Below are positions 32,865 through 44,849 of a stretch of DNA of 64,000 nucleotides, one piece after another. A model generated the notes under the pieces. That model was not told where the DNA came from. It did no database searches and saw only the letters and a program-made list of their open reading frames with translations. This stretch comes from Serripes groenlandicus (Eukaryota > Mollusca > Bivalvia > Cardiida > Cardiidae), in NCBI GenBank assembly GCA_031761405.1, contig JASEVX010000080.1, positions 124,001 to 188,000 on the forward strand, written 5' to 3'. The position numbers and the translations under genes are program-made. The stretch's first letter is position 1. Each line of letters opens with the position of its first letter.

Positions 32865-33255
32865 ATGATTCCTGGGTAAACAAAGCAGTGATAGGCTTTG
32901 GAATGAAAGAATGAATGTATATTGTTTTATGGCGCATCGACAGCTAAGGTCATTTAGCGCGCAATTAAATTGAATTATTCATGATCCCTGGGTAAACAAA
33001 CCAGTACTAGGCTAGAAAATGTGCCTTGCCCAAGGGCACTCCACCATGACTGTAGTGCCGCGACTGGGGATCGAACCCGGGACACCCGGTTTCGAAATCC
33101 CCGACTCTAACCACTCGACCACAGCGGATTCCGATAGGCTTTGGAATGTGCCTCGTCTAAGTGCAGTTCACAATGATAGCTGCGAGCGAGGATCGAACTC
33201 GGGAAGCCATGTTTCAAAATCCTCTCGCTAACTAACCACTCGGTTATAGCGGATT
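32865..33255 (-). repeat. Older type 3 SINE, split by a younger one
   Basis: Left part to 32905 and right part from 33133 (tgtgcctcgtctaagtgcag ... gaggatcgaactcggg ... cggttatagcggatt) are one diverged copy interrupted at gataggctttggaatg. Confidence 0.8.
32906..33132 (-). repeat. Young SINE (type 3) nested in an older one, with target-site duplication
   Basis: The 16-bp duplication gataggctttggaatg is at 32890-32905 and 33133-33148. About 98% identical to 16954-17181. Confidence 0.93.
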
Positions 33256-33268
33256 GTATTGTACTGGA

Positions 33269-33498
33269 TTAACCCTTTCCCTCATACGACAATTCTGCAG
33301 CAAACGACTTTGAACGTATTTTGTCAAAACATAGAAAATCTCCATAATTGAATGGATAACCTATTACAAAAAGTGCAAAACATTGTGGCAAAAGGAGAAA
33401 TTGCACGTTTTGTGCAATTTCTTCTTTTGTCACTATGTTTTCAAAACAACGTCTGCTGCAGAGGCGTCAGAAAGCATCTATATGATGGAAAGGGTTAA
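33269..33498 (-). mobile_element. MITE family B, hairpin variant GCAC/GTGC
   Basis: Canonical ends; hairpin aaattgcacgttttgtgc. Both arms carry the changed base. Confidence 0.92.
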
Positions 33499-33603
33499 TA
33501 CATTTCACGAGGATAAGTGTTTATTAGGTTACAAGGTATCACGAACAATCACATTAACTGACTGTACACTGTACAGGTGTGTTGCTGATCACATTATACC
33601 ACT

Positions 33604-33850
33604 TCAACCTAGTCGTACCAAAAAACAGACATTCTGAGATGTTAAATTAAAAACTCTAATTAAGTCCGGATTAACCGGATTGAATTTCTTAAAGTAGTTT
33701 GTTGAAGTCATAACCGTTTTTTTTCCAGGTCCATCAGTCCTAAGAATAAACCAGAAGTGATCGGATCCATACGTAAACGGATTTCGGAGGTCCTTGCTTG
33801 CATATTTCTGAAAGTCATTTTTTCTACGACGTTCCTCAAATACTGATATG
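33604..33850 (-). CDS. Possible coding exon, unknown protein
   Basis: The minus frame from acceptor-like tattcatatcag (exon from about 33844) encodes FEERRRKNDFQKYASKDLRN, NPFTYGSDHFWFILRTDGPG and ends LVRLG stop near 33636. Residue mix is protein-like and the stretch matches no repeat here. No partner exon was found, and the second half is AT-rich, so it could be a relic. Confidence 0.28.
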
Positions 33851-34250
33851 AATATACATGTAGATAACACGGGGGTTATCTGCCAAGATTGACACTCATT
33901 ATGTAAATACATACTAACTACGTCATGAAATATTGTGAACGTTCTTGATGAAATCAAACCTTGACGTAGATTAAACCCGTGTGGGAAAATACCCTTAGTA
34001 TTCATGCTAATTATCCACAATGATACTTCTTTCCAGCACTTAAATCATACGGACGTCGGTTTCTTTCTTGGCGTGGTTTCACTGGTGTTAATACCATGTT
34101 TTCTCTCTTTGGATAGACTTGGGTATTGTACATGTACTACATAATACCTCAGCTTCGTTGCAGTAGCAAACGCATGTATTCATGCCAGTTGTATAGTAAA
34201 GTATTTTGTCTGATTTCAATGTCAATGAGATTGAAATAAAGTCATACGTG

Positions 34251-34514
34251 CATATCGAGAGCTTGGCGTGAAACGGTTGTAACGGTTGTAACTAAAATTG
34301 GTATTTTGTTTACCAATGTTAATCACCTCGCCATAAAGTATATGTAAGCGTTAAATCATTTGTCTTGGTAAACAATGGAAATTTAGGTGCCATTGCTCGT
34401 TCTGAGCAATGGCACCCAAATTTTCATTGTTTACAAAGGGGTCAAAATTGCCCCTAAACCAGGGTTTTTAAAATATGTTTTTAGTTACAACCGTTTCACG
34501 CCAAGCCCTCGATG
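34251..34514 (+). mobile_element. MITE family D
   Basis: Inverted ends gcttggcgtgaaacggttgt and acaaccgtttcacgccaagc. Central hairpin aggtgccattgctc / gagcaatggcaccc with a 5-nt loop, extended to gtaaacaatg / cattgtttac. Confidence 0.88.
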
Positions 34515-34902
34515 TTTAAATTACTTCAACGCCCTGTTTTATTGCTAATAAGGAAAATGTTAGATAAATAAGATGTATCGTAATTATGTGAAATCACAGT
34601 ATATGTAATAGTCAACAAAAGTTTCGAAGGTTTAAATTTCGATACATTACCCCTGTCTACATCGTACATTTAGCATATGGGATGAGAATAAAATAGTGTA
34701 AAGAATAACATAGTTTAATATGACCAACCGTTTTGCACTTGATTATACTAAGCAAAGTGGCGTTTGCAATAGACTGGGGAAAACCCTATCTATATTTAAT
34801 TTTCGTATACAAAACATATTTTTAAATAAATAAAATCGAAACATTTAGAATTGAAGATTTCAATGGACATGTAGAAGTAGACTGATGCTTAAGTCGAGGG
34901 AT
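34515..34902. other. Unassigned AT-rich stretch
   Basis: Nothing recognised. Confidence 0.5.
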
Positions 34903-35025
34903 ACTCTTTTCCCACATACATACACTTTCTGACGCCTCTGCCGCAAAAGGATAAATTGTTCACGTTGAAATTTCTTTAATATAGCTTTCTGATATTGTCA
35001 TATCTGTTGCAGACAGAAAAAAATT
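34903..35025 (+). mobile_element. MITE family B remnant
   Basis: acactttctgacgcctctgc, then decayed sequence to tctgttgcagacag. Confidence 0.4.
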
Positions 35026-35153
35026 GACACTCATCTTCTAGGTCATTTTTTTTTCTCAAATTAATGATGGACGTCTATTAACACAATACTCCTCTTATCT
35101 ACTTAAATTGGGGTCTAATTCTAGTCTAGTAACGAAATTGATACGTTTTGATT

Positions 35154-35384
35154 GTTTACCACTTTCTCACATACATACGCTTTCTGACGCCTCTACAGCA
35201 GACGACTTGTAAAAACATTATGTTAAAAGGAGAAATAGCTCATATTGAGAAATTTCTCCTTTTGCCAGAATGTTTTCAAATCATTTCAATAATTAAACTT
35301 TTCCTTATATAGATTTTTCATATTTGGAACTATATGTTTTCAAAGTGGTCTGCTGCTGAGTAGTTGTATGTGGAAAAGGTTAAG
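35154..35384 (+). mobile_element. MITE family B
   Basis: ccactttctcacatacatac ... tgtatgtggaaaaggttaa. Hairpin arms ggagaaatagctca / gagaaatttctcc. Confidence 0.75.
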
Positions 35385-35552
35385 ATCATACCTGATCATA
35401 TATACAGTTTTGAAGTGCTAAGCCTTTAAGTTAAGTTAATATTTATTTATTTTTTAAGTAAAATTACCTCACATTACATGTACTCATCCATATGTGTTTG
35501 AGCTGAGTAAATGAAGCTAATGTTACGGGAATATGTTCGAAGCGATAGATAT

Positions 35553-35615
35553 AGAGATTGATTGATTGATTGTTTGGTGTTTTATGCCGCTTTCAACATT
35601 GTATCAGATATATAG
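35553..35615 (-). repeat. SINE tail fragment
   Basis: GATT repeats then tggtgttttatgccgctttc. Confidence 0.55.
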
Positions 35616-35755
35616 AGAACAGGGTATTATAGAATCATTACCATCTTCACCAGATTTTGTTGGTATTAATATGAATGTGCTGCGTCAGCTTATGTAGTTC
35701 TGACAATCCTGAAGTACCAATGAAGGGAACCACAACTTGTCTTTCTATAATTTTA

Positions 35756-36058
35756 GCCGAGCACCGGTAGCTCAGTCGGTAGCGACACGAGCTGTCAATC
35801 TAGGGGTGTTGAGTCCGAATCCCAGCTCGGCCAACATTCTTTCCGACGTTTGACAAAAGTCACTGTGACATGCGTCATTCGTCTTTCACCAATGGGCTAT
35901 CAGTCTATGTGAAAATGCAGCCAGTTGCTTGGAACGTATGTTGTGTGGAGGACTGGTGGCAGAAAGCCAGAAAACATGTGAATAAAATGAACTTGCTGCC
36001 GTGATATGACTGGAAAATTGTTTAAAACAGCGTTAAACCACACTCAATCAATCAATCG
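35756..36058 (+). repeat. tRNA-derived SINE, full length
   Basis: Perfect A-box (TAGCTCAGTCGG) in ggtagctcagtcggtagcg; B-box altered (gagtccgaatccc). Body gacgtttgacaaaagtcact; tail gcgttaaaccacactcaatc and CAAT units. Same type as 9372. Confidence 0.85.
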
Positions 36059-36097
36059 ATTGAGTTAAGTTCGACTCTTTTATATGGATTGAACACT

Positions 36098-36130
36098 GCC
36101 CCCCCCCCCCCCCCCCCCTCCCCCCGCCCC
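36098..36130 (+). repeat. C-rich homopolymer
   Basis: Run of C with two breaks; the proline-rich ORF here is a consequence. Confidence 0.9.
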
Positions 36131-36507
36131 CTCTTTCCCCTTTTAGTGGCGGAAGCTCCTATACGATCAAATGCGTACACCACCGAATGTTCCGTCTTTG
36201 TGCTCACTCAATTAAAAGTAGACGCTGTGACTTCCCTGTTATCCAGACATCCTCAAATAAACGGTTACAAATTAAACACGCTACACATGACCCTCGTCTG
36301 ACACGTTGTGGGCGTTAATACCGCAGCGTTAAGGGAAGACCCATGTGACCCATTGCTTCTCCCCATCCCTTACAAGACCTTTCACTGTACGTCTAAATGT
36401 ATTGTAGCCCCATATGCATTTTTGACAAAAATAACAGAAATATAACCACAGTATTTTGTTTTCAACGTCAATTTTATCTTCATATGCCTCCCCGTTCGGG
36501 AGAGTCG

Positions 36508-36721
36508 TTAAACCTTTCTGAAGCTTCTGAAACAGACTACTATTTTTTTGAAAACATTGTGACAAAAGGAGAAATTGCTCAAAACGAGCAATTTCTACTT
36601 TTGTCACAATGTCTATCTTTATTCAATAGTTAAACTGTCATTTAAAGAGATTTTCCATACTTTCACTTATATGTTTTCAACGTCGTCTGCTGCAGAATTG
36701 TTGTATGTGGGAAAGGGTTAA
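36508..36721 (+). mobile_element. MITE family B
   Basis: Left end ttaaacctttctgaagct, right end tgtatgtgggaaagggttaa; hairpin intact. Confidence 0.82.
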
Positions 36722-36822
36722 TTTTTCTTCAATATCCTATGAATTATTGTGTTAATAAGTAGATTGTAGGCGGAAATAAGAAGAATCGGGGTACTAAATT
36801 GAAAGCTTACTTCAAAGTCTTA

Positions 36823-36895
36823 GCCCTTTCCCACCTATAGACACGTTGTGATGCACATGCAGCAGACGACTTTTGAAAACATTTAAAAGGGTTAA
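36823..36895 (+). mobile_element. MITE family B, collapsed copy
   Basis: Left end (ccctttcccacctatagac) to gacgacttttgaaaacat, then directly aaaagggttaa. The whole interior is lost. It shares its TTAA with the next copy. Confidence 0.65.
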
Positions 36896-37099
36896 CCCTT
36901 TCCCTCATACGACAATTCTGCAGCAGACGACTTTGAACGTATTTTGTCAAAACATAGAAAATCTCCATAATTGAACGGATAACCTATGACAAAAATTGGA
37001 AAACATTGTGGCAAAAGGAGAAATTGCTTGTCACTATGTTTTCAAAAAGCCGTCTGCTGCAGAGGCGTCAGAAAGCGTATATATGAAGGAAAGGGTTAA
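36892..37099 (-). mobile_element. MITE family B with one hairpin arm deleted
   Basis: Canonical ends. Interior reads gagaaattgcttgtcactatg: the loop and second arm are gone. Confidence 0.87.
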
Positions 37100-37698
37100 G
37101 ATCCTAAATCGCCTGACGCGGTTCAGTTTACTACTATTGGTGAGTCACGGGATATTGTGTTGTCCCCCCGCGTAATGGTCTTGATAACCGCAATTGATCG
37201 CTTGTTTCAACCCTCCTCTGTCCATGGTACATTGAACGACACCACAGCTGGTGACGTTTTAAAACATTACGGAAAAAGAAAATGCACCACTTTGTCATTC
37301 TTTCATCAAGACTATACTTCAAGCTTTACAGACGTTTGCATTCGTATTGTGAAACGCGTATTGACATTATACTAGGGTAGAGTTCATGAAGCATGGACCA
37401 TGTAAACTGTCTAGACTCTAAACGAAACCCGTACCTGGGAAAAGGTACGCCTTACCAATTCTGAATAGTGAGTTTTAGATCATTCTGTACATCTTCCTAT
37501 TCGTATCAGAAAACACACATAAGAGATGCCACGAAAAAGATTGTGTACGTTATATGTAGACAGTGTAGATTTGTATCAAACTGTGAGGATTCACAGGCTG
37601 ATATGGCTATGCACTGCTCACTAAAACAGCTTATACCTTTTCGCTTGGAATGGTTCAAGTATAGTTGGTGTGATGATCTTCATAATGTTCCAATCCAT
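37100..37698. other. Unassigned stretch; small plus-strand ORF at 37468-37700
   Basis: The ORF encodes VICRQCRFVSNCEDSQADMA followed by MHC, a cysteine pattern that might be chance. It runs into a SINE. Not called as a gene. Confidence 0.25.
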
Positions 37699-37865
37699 GC
37701 CCTGGTCGCTCAGTTGGTATAAATTCGGGTGTTGTGAGTTCGATCCCAACATTCTATCGGACGTTTGACAAAAGTCGATTCGACAAACGCCGTCCGTCTT
37801 CCACCAATGGGTTGCTTGGAAAAAGCTTGTGTGAGAAATTCACTTGACCTCAATCAATCATAACG
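37699..37865 (+). repeat. tRNA-derived SINE, internally deleted
   Basis: A-box tcgctcagttgg, B-box gagttcgatccc, gacgtttgacaaaagtcgat, then a short path to the CAAT tail. Confidence 0.75.
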
Positions 37866-37869
37866 TTGA

Positions 37870-38328
37870 CATGTATAGTTTTATAACCGGGATACGACTG
37901 TATGTACTGTAGACGATATATCTATCCATTACATCTGTACATTTTTATAACCGGGATACGACTACATGTACTGTAATCGATATATCTATCCATTACATCT
38001 ATATAGGTTTATAACCGGGATACAACTATATGTACTGTAGATGATATATATATCCATTACATCTTTATAGTTTTATAACCGGGATACAACTACATGTACT
38101 GTAGATGATATATATATCCATTACATCTTTATAGGTTTATAACCGAGATACAACTACATGTACTGTAGATGATATATATATCCATTACATCTTCATAGGT
38201 TTATAACCGAGATAAAACAACATGTACTGTAGATGATATATCTAACCATTACATCTTTATAGGTTTATGACCGAGATAAAACTACATGTATTAGACGATA
38301 TATCTATCCATTACATCATGATAATTCA
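37870..38328 (+). repeat. 64-bp tandem repeat, seven units
   Basis: ttataaccgggatac recurs at 37881, 37945, 38009, 38073, 38137, 38201 and 38265. Each unit contains gatatatctatccattacat. Confidence 0.95.
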
Positions 38329-38431
38329 GATTTATTTAGAAAGAACATACCAATGAGGAGATCAATTCAAACGTCGTTGACATACAAGTTATGTTTATCT
38401 ATGGGTTTTTTTATAAACGATGTCAAATGCA

Positions 38432-38683
38432 TGCCGAGGGCTTGGCGAGAAACGGTTCTAACTAAAAACCTATTTTGAAAACCTTGGTTAAGGGCAATTT
38501 TGACCCCTTTGTAAACAATGCAAATTTAGGTGCCATTGCTCAGAACGAGCAATGGCACCTAAATTTCCATTGTTTACCAAGAAAAATGATTTTACACTTA
38601 TAAAGACTTTAAGGCGAGGTGTTTAACCTTGTTAAAAAAAATACCAATTTTAGTTACAACCGTTTCACGTCAAGCCCTCGATG
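38432..38683 (-). mobile_element. MITE family D, reverse orientation
   Basis: gccgagggcttggcgagaaa and ccgtttcacgtcaagccctc; hairpin ggtgccattgctcagaacga. Confidence 0.88.
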
Positions 38684-39213
38684 CACTCTCTCATCATAAA
38701 AATCACAACTTGATAAGAACGATCAATATATTCGATCTGTGCACAAAAGAACACGTTACATGTTCGATAAGATTGTAATACAACCCTTTACGACTTAACA
38801 TACACATTCCCGTCGTGCTGAAATAGTTTGTTATGTAACGGTACATTGCAGACAGAGATCGTGAATTCGAATTTGAACCGACACTACATCATCTTTGCAT
38901 TATTGACATTTCATGACAATTGCATGTTTACTGTTTATTGCTTTTCTCGTGTACCATAATTGTGGTTTGAGATTTAAAAAAACCGGTTGTGCTGTGATCT
39001 GTTCTGTTCTGTTCTAATTGCGAGTAGAGGCAATGGTCCTCGAAGTGCTAGCCAAAATTTCATTGGTCATGGGTAATGGTATCATAAATTGACCCATGAA
39101 GAATACGAGCGTTTCTCCAAGAAAACACATCTGATTGGTGCACGTGTGGAAGAAATAAAACCCTGCGTATCCATACTTAAGGATCTTAAATTTTGAATGA
39201 TTGTTTGTGTTAC
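38684..39213. other. Unassigned stretch
   Basis: Nothing recognised. Confidence 0.5.
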
Positions 39214-39303
39214 AGTTATACAATACAATACATTACAATACAATACAATACAATACAATACAATACAATACTATACAATACAAAACAAAACAATACAATA
39301 CAG
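39214..39303 (+). repeat. ACAAT pentanucleotide array
   Basis: Tandem acaat units with a few changes. The same pentamer forms the LINE tail at 4698, so this may be an orphan tail. Confidence 0.9.
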
Positions 39304-39508
39304 TATATACTGAAAAAGTCCATGAATCATTCGCAAACAATCAGATTAGACTCAATGATGCTGATATGGATCTACTCTTGTCGCAAATACTTTACGGCAG
39401 GTTCCCGCAGAGGGTCGCTCATATTCTCGTTCTGTATAAATGTTACATAATTGTTTAATGTCGTAAAGATTTGTAAACGTGAACATGTTCATAGATTGTT
39501 GGACATAT

Positions 39509-39773
39509 GAGCCGTTCCCACGAGAAAAGAAAACCAACATTATGGCCTCTGCGTAATGTATTGACCCAGATCAGCCTGCGCAGTCCGCGCTGGCTAATCC
39601 GGGTCAACACATTCCGTCTCAGTGGGATAGAGATATACAGTAATGATTCCTGAAACAGAAAATCCACAGGAGGCGAAACGTGTCTGTCCGGGTTAGACTG
39701 AGTGGACTGATTATGTGTCCGGGTCGATACTCTACAGAGAGTCCGCAATGCTGGTTTTCTTGTGGAACGACTC
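39509..39773 (-). mobile_element. MITE family A
   Basis: gagccgttcccacgagaaaa ... cttgtggaacgactc; flanks acatat and atatgc. Confidence 0.87.
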
Positions 39774-39868
39774 ATATGCATTCGGAAACGTAATACCCGC
39801 GTTTCATGCAACGCGACAATAAATAAAGCCACACCGATTTATTCGATGAACAATCCAAATAAGATACG

Positions 39869-40030
39869 TTAACCCATTTCAACATGCATATGCATTAAAC
39901 GCAACTGCACCTGACGACCAGTAACCAGAGAAGTTACTCGTGATCAGCAATTTCTTCATTTGTCAACCGTTTTTAAAAATCATTACTTGTATTCTGATGC
40001 GGATGTATTGTTTGTGGGATAGGAATGAGT
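39869..40030 (-). mobile_element. MITE family B remnant
   Basis: ttaacccatttcaacatgc ... tgtttgtgggataggaatg, with interior eroded. Confidence 0.4.
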
Positions 40031-40125
40031 TGTGTCCTTATTCAACCATAACACGGCTGTAGATAGAGGTAGACATCGTAAACTCTTCCATTGGTTTTGG
40101 ACTGAAAACGTTTGATATCAAAATT

Positions 40126-40945
40126 TAATTGACGCTCCGTACCGGGATCAGGGGATTTTATTGACGCTTCGTACCGGGATCAGGGGATTTTATTGACGCT
40201 TCGTACCGGGATCAGGGGATTTTATTGACGCTTCGTACCGGGATCAGGGGATTTTATTGACGCTTCGTACCGGGATCAGGGGATTTTATTGACGCTTCGT
40301 ACCGGGATCAGGTTTTTTTTATTGACCATCCGTACTTGAATCAATGGATCTTATTGAAGCTCCGTACTTGGATCAGGGTGGGGGGTCTTATTGACGATCC
40401 GTTCTTGGATCAGGGGGTCTTAATGATGCTCCGTACTTGGATCAGGGGGTCTTATTGACGATCTGTACTTGGATCAGGGGGTCTTATTGACGATCGGTAC
40501 TTGGATCAGGGAGTCTTATTGACGATCCATACCGGAATCAGGGGATCTTAATGATGCTCCGTACTTGGAGCAGGGAGTATTATTGACGATCCGTACCGGG
40601 ATCAGGGGTTCTTATTGTCGCTCAGTACCGGGATCAGGGGTCTTACTGACGATCTGTACCGGGATCAGGGGGACTTGTTGACGTTCCGTACTGCGATCAG
40701 GGGATCTTATTGATGCTCCGTATCAGAATCAGGGGATCTCATTGACGCTCTGTACCAGAATCAGGGGATCTCATTGACGCTTCATACGGCGATCAGGGAA
40801 TCTTATTGACGCCCAGTACCGGGATCAGGGGATCTTATTAACGATCCCTACCGGAATCAGAGGATCAGATTGACGCTCCGTACTACGATCAGGGAATCTT
40901 ATTGACGACCCGTACCGGAATCAGGGGGATCTTATTGACGCATTA
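40126..40945 (+). repeat. 32-bp minisatellite, about 26 units
   Basis: Units ttgacgcttcgtaccgggat plus caggggatttta. The first five are nearly identical; the rest vary around gatcagggg. Confidence 0.95.
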
Positions 40946-41673
40946 ACACCAGATATCGGTAGACGCGGATTAGTTATATTAGGTTACATTTATGTGTTCT
41001 TTGACACCGAACCGACATACAAAATTGAAAAAATAACAACACAGGTATACTCTCATTCAGTATTTCTAAATGAAATAAAATGGGGCAAATGAATATCAAG
41101 TGTAATGTCCATATAAGGGAAAATCTGGTAGAAGCATAACAACGATGTTGTTCTGGTGAGCTACCGCTCTTTAGAGGTAAATTATTTCCCTGATTAAAAC
41201 ACAATGTTGACACAACTGTAACAGAAGGTGTTGAAAAACAAAATTCCAAATGAGCACGTTCATGGAAAACAATATATAACTATGTACAAGAGAAAGTTGA
41301 TGCAACGCATCAATGTCGCCGGAAATCCATACTGCAGTTATGCATAACACTAACATTATAGTAGTTGAATAAACAGTTATCAACTGAGGGGCATATTGGA
41401 AGATCAGGGGTGGGGTCAAGTAAAAATGTATCATAACTTGCATTGTTTGGCAACGAACTGAATGATGATTGATGCCTTTCATTGTTTATGATCAATCTCC
41501 ATTCCAAAGTAGGTTGACCATACACACAGCCAACTAATTATTGATCATAAACAGTGATGGAAATGATTAATATTGCCAATCATTAGTCTTAGTATGTATA
41601 CAGTGCTTTCATTAAGGAATAACTATAAGACAAAAACAGACAATTTAGGATTTGCATGCAATAGCACGTCATT
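40946..41673. other. Unassigned stretch with overlapping minus-strand ORFs
   Basis: Three frames of 71-103 codons overlap at 40974-41525. None shows a domain, and overlapping frames argue against all being real. 41525-41310 (starts MYGQPTLEWRLIINNERHQS) is the most protein-like. Confidence 0.25.
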
Positions 41674-41792
41674 TTACCTTTCCCCTATTAAAGTCAACAT
41701 TGGACACCTTTGCAGCAATCTTCTTTTAAAAAAAATGAGATAAGGGTTAAATCGCTGAAGACATGAGTTTTCTCTTTTTCTGAAATGATATT
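41674..41792 (+). mobile_element. MITE family B remnant
   Basis: acctttcccctattaaagtc and tttgcagcaatcttctttt only. Confidence 0.3.
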
Positions 41793-43353
41793 AGCTTGGC
41801 ATCCTAATTATATCATACTTTAACAAATGTTGAAATGTAGTCCAATATTTATATCAGCTAAACAGTTATATCTCATTGAAATTGTTGTATAATTTAAACT
41901 TAATTTCGAATATAAACAGAGCCCTGCAACATGTTAATTTATTGTAATTCTTTCCTTCCTTTTTTATAATGAAAATAACAAACTACTCATGTTTTAAAAT
42001 TGTATTATGATGAGCGCCCTTGTGTCAATGATGCAAAACAATATGCAGATCGGAAGCAATATGCCTTTAGGGAATTTAATGACACATTCAAAATTGTCAA
42101 GGACGAAATAATTTTGTACGAAAGACCCGATTCGTGACCCACATTCTTCTTCGCTGAGGTGTCGTTCTTGAAACTAGTGTTCGTTCAAAGTCATTTTTCT
42201 ATTAATACCAGTTTTATCTCGGTTTGTTCTTTTCTTCATTTGTTTCAAACCAATTAAACAATTTAAATCACCTATAATTTACTATTTGTAAGTGAGTGTA
42301 ATGATCGGCTCTCTGCAAAGGAGATTGATCTACGCAGTTGTTATTCGCGAGTTACGCGATCAACAGTTTTAGCTTAGAAACAGTATATATTTTAGATGTA
42401 TACATGGATAAACATTATAAAATGCATTCTTCACAAACCAAGACAAGTGATTTTTATCTCGATATTGACATATAATAAACAGTCTGCTGCAAGTGACGGG
42501 TTTGTCTTCGTAAATAAAACCCAAAAAAAGAAATGCGAGTCAAAATAAAGAAACTGCAAATACTTCGGAATATTTATTTCATTTTAGATGTGTCATAACT
42601 TAGTGTTTTTAAACAAACGCAATTGTAATATGTTCAAGACATTTAAAAAAAAAAATCTAATAATAACTCCTCCTTCAATGTGATTTCCGAAAAGCTATAA
42701 AAAATAGAAGTCGCGGGCTTCTGCCCGGCGACTAATTACTAGCGTGCATACACTTCGTTTTAAAATGAACGAAGTTTTATCACCAGTTTCTTGAAACCTT
42801 CTGTGACTAAATGTCGAATAAGTTTGAGCCCGGTTAAACCTCGGATGTGACATTCTGAATCTTCATACGTCCTTCATACCATGTAAGGTTTCTATTCCTG
42901 AAACGAGAGCAAACTGCAAATATAAATGGGATAGCATATGTCGAGGAGCGACGCTTCAATTTAAATTGATTTATCAATACACTTGTAATATATAATTGTT
43001 ATCACATCTTCCCTATAGATATTGGTAGTTAAATAAGCCCGCGTGGGTAAACTTTAATAATCCTCTCTTACATTTATTTGATTTCGGTTGTTTTTGTACG
43101 CTGGTTTGCAAAACTTCCGGGTTACTCTTTCGAACATGGCTGATCCCTCTGGTCGAGTGTTGTGATATTTAAGCTGACTTTTCACGTGTCTTAAAATCTA
43201 ATTGAAAAATATATTGTGAAGATTCCGCGTGTTCTTTAGAAAAAAAAAGGTTCAATTTGATTGCACTTAATGACTTAAATTGATACAAATTTTGCTAAAA
43301 TAAAACTGTGTTTACATGCATACTGTATTATCTACGTACCTTTATTGACATCT
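41793..43353. other. Unassigned AT-rich stretch
   Basis: 1.5 kb without recognised repeat or coding signal. It is the longest repeat-poor part of the right half. Confidence 0.5.
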
Positions 43354-43963
43354 GGCCCTGAAACTACATAACTCTGAGAACGTGCTCAAAATTGAACATC
43401 ATGCTCAAAATAATACTTCCGCCCCGAAACAAATACACTTCTAAAGCGTTCTCCGTGCTCAAAAAACGTTCTCTGTCAATTTCGATTCTGACCAATCAGA
43501 TGTATGAACACAAATTCTCAGTGCTGCTAAAACTGTTATAGTTTAACTTTCCCTCATACGAAAATTCTGCAGCAGACGACTTTGAACATATTTTGTCAAC
43601 AAATTGAAATATCTATAATTGAATGGATAACCTATGACTAAAAGTGAAAAACATTGTAACAAAAGAAGAAATTGCTCGTTTTGAGCAATTTCTTCTTTTG
43701 TCACTATGTTTTCAAAAAGCCGTCTGCTGCAGAGGCGTCAGAAAGCGTCTATATCAGGGAATGGGTTAAGAGACTGGTTAATGTCCTACCTCTTCAGGCT
43801 CTAAAACTATAAACATTTAATCTGTGCTTAGAATTTGTGCTCAAATATCTGACTGGAAAAAGCAAGTTCGTTCTCCAAATTGACCAAGTAAATGTCTTTT
43901 TTAGAGCATAGAGTTCATTGAGGAGAACAGATAAAGTTTTCAGAGTTCTAAAGTTTCAGGCCC
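43354..43963. mobile_element. TIR element J, split by MITE B
   Basis: Left end ggccctgaaactacataact with ctgagaac; right end ttcagagttctaaagtttca then ggccc. Flanks carry gacatc on both sides, a likely target duplication. Without the nested MITE it is about 380 bp. Class unknown. Confidence 0.65.
43543..43769 (-). mobile_element. MITE family B nested in element J
   Basis: gtttaactttccctcatacg ... atatcagggaatgggttaa. Hairpin ctcgttttgag. Confidence 0.87.
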
Positions 43964-43969
43964 GGACAT

Positions 43970-44420
43970 CAATAACGATACGATATGATATAATATTGCA
44001 CATTTTGTCTCCATTTAAATCATTATTAAGGAAAGACCTGTTACACTACGAAATTCTTCAAATTAACCTCGAAACAAGATTGAAAACAAAGTGGGAGAAC
44101 AACAAAAAATGCTAAACACGAGCAATGTGTCCTTTTAGACATACCCAGTAAGCCAAACTTTGTATATTTTCATAACTTTAAATTGAATGTTTTTCAACAT
44201 TTACTGCCGAAATAGTTTTGAACCATTTATTACTGACTTTGTTGTCACTTTTAGCAATATTTGCAAACGTTTCAACATTTCAAAATGTTGATAACCATCT
44301 GGAGTTCAGCACATTTAAACAGTGGTATTTTCCCTCAGCGGTGCTAATTTCAATTCCAAATATAAGCAGTCCTTGGTCCATGACGATACGGCCCATCCAT
44401 CCGTACGTTGTCGGTACAGG
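43970..44420. other. Unassigned stretch
   Basis: Nothing supported. Confidence 0.4.
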
Positions 44421-44510
44421 TTTAAACACCCGTAGTTATATGCGTTCCCTTCTTGGCACTCAGTGATGTGGGGTTAGCATTACGACTGACTCGCTGTCGT
44501 CTAAGTTTGA
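44420..44510 (+). repeat. V-SINE middle fragment
   Basis: cacccgtagttatatgcgtt and attacgactgactcgctgtc. Confidence 0.45.
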
Positions 44511-44572
44511 AAACAATTTAGAATACTATCGTAAGATTAATAGAAACGACTCCAATTGATAGTAACAGTTAT

Positions 44573-44600
44573 ATATTATATATATATATATATATATAGC
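44573..44600 (+). repeat. TA microsatellite
   Basis: Alternating TA run. Confidence 0.9.
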
Positions 44601-44849
44601 TGGCTTTATTGAGGGGAATTTATTGTTTAAGTATTCTCGGTGCTTTGATCAGCAGCTAGTGAATTTCACGGAAGGTTTTTCTCACGTCTAGAGGTCAAAT
44701 AAGTGAGTTGACAGTTTCAGATTCTTATCAAAATTAATAAATGAAGTATGTATTCTCCTATAACTTCTTTGTTTGTACTAAATGCATCCTCAATAATAAG
44801 TAACAGTGAAATGGTATATAAATATCATATACGGTAGTTATGCGAGCTA

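Noticed and set aside
37870..38328. CRISPR-like array with 64-bp period
   Set aside because: The entire 64-bp unit is repeated, so there are no unique spacers.
40974..41525. Gene with three overlapping frames
   Set aside because: No domain or splice model; overlapping frames of similar length are expected by chance in AT-rich DNA.
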